Source of the DNA: an uncultured Lachnospiraceae bacterium
GTDB taxonomy: Bacteria > Bacillota_A > Clostridia > Lachnospirales > Lachnospiraceae
Direction: 5' to 3'
DNA length: 5,558 nt
Assembly (NCBI GenBank): GCA_946529195.1
Contig: CAMMZE010000092.1
Coordinates: forward strand, 1 to 5,558
A model generated the notes under the pieces. It had not been told where the DNA came from. It worked only from the letters and a program-made list of their open reading frames with translations, and did not search any database. Positions 5,227-5,558 of the stretch are shown piece by piece (position 1 is the stretch's first letter; each line of letters opens with the position of its first letter). The position numbers were made by a program, and so were the translations under genes.

Positions 5227-5558
5227 TTAGAAGAGTCCGGTGATCACGCCGTTCTCATCCACGTCGATCTTCTCTGCAGCGGGAACCTTAGGCAGGCCGG
5301 GCATGGTCATGATATCTCCGGTCAGGGCTACGATAAAGCCTGCGCCTGCAGATACCTTAAGGTTTCTGACAGTCACAGTAAAGCCCTTGGGGGCGCCGAG
5401 CAGGGTGGGATCATCGGAGAAGGAATACTGGGTCTTGGCCATGCAGATGGGCATGCCTGCAAATCCCAGATCAGTCAGCTGTTTGGCCTGCTTCTTAGCA
5501 GCATTGGTCAGCTCTACGCCGTCTGCGTGATAGATTCTCTTGCAGATGGCTTCCAGCT
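5227..5558 (-). CDS. fhs: Formate-tetrahydrofolate ligase, C-terminal 109 residues (5' end beyond the window)
   Basis: Fhs (10-formyl-THF synthetase) uses ATP to join formate and tetrahydrofolate into 10-formyl-THF in the cytosol, the entry step of the methyl branch of the Wood-Ljungdahl pathway and a common one-carbon enzyme in anaerobes. Only the last 109 codons and the TAA stop are present; the full family protein is about 555 residues. The sequence is nearly diagnostic: [11 protein letters not shown] near its start, [48 protein letters not shown], and the end [13 protein letters not shown]. It is the first visible gene of fhs-fchA-folD, 20 bases ahead of fchA. The promoter is off the right edge. 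Confidence 0.96.
   Translation of the reverse strand, partial: LEAICKRIYHADGVELTNAAKKQAKQLTDLGFAGMPICMAKTQYSFSDDPTLLGAPKGFTVTVRNLKVSAGAGFIVALTGDIMTMPGLPKVPAAEKIDVDENGVITGLF

Overview
The window is mostly core metabolism from a member of the Firmicutes, probably a Clostridia/Lachnospiraceae-type gut anaerobe. The evidence is strong AAAGGAGG-type ribosome sites, a MetA with the acetyl-CoA specificity residue, a C_GCAxxG_C_C protein, and an fhs-fchA-folD one-carbon cluster of the kind found in acetogens and relatives. Genus cannot be fixed from this sequence. I see no mobile element, CRISPR array, tRNA, rRNA or prophage gene, and no clear undescribed multi-gene system. No stretch over 300 bases lacks a gene.

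Layout. (1) Minus strand, 2511 down to 1: metA (homoserine O-acyltransferase, GTG start) followed after 11 bases by a cation-transporting P-type ATPase that runs off the left edge after 521 residues. (2) A divergent regulatory region (about 2512-2683) holding a good metA promoter, a weaker rightward promoter and a perfect 16-base palindrome on the expected metA transcription start. (3) Plus strand, 2684-3484: a two-gene unit encoding a glyoxalase-I-like VOC protein and a cysteine-rich C_GCAxxG_C_C protein. It is closed by a bidirectional hairpin terminator (3568-3617). (4) Minus strand, 5558 down to 3647: the 3' end of fhs, then fchA, then folD, in the order of the reactions formate -> 10-formyl-THF -> 5,10-methenyl-THF -> 5,10-methylene-THF.

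How the genes work together. The right-hand operon is the tetrahydrofolate one-carbon branch. FolD lacks two residues (Lys54 and Gln98, E. coli numbering) needed for cyclohydrolase activity in the usual bifunctional enzyme. A separate cyclohydrolase, FchA, is encoded just upstream, so the two activities appear to be split between two proteins. The 3' end of fchA, including its stop codon, has undergone a 36-bp tandem duplication that leaves an untranslated second copy before folD. The fchA coding region also holds a 9-bp pure G/C hairpin followed by TTTT on the coding strand, which could act as an internal attenuator. The metA-ATPase pairing has no obvious metabolic logic.

Both end genes are cut by the window edges. 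All family assignments are by reading motifs; no searches were run.
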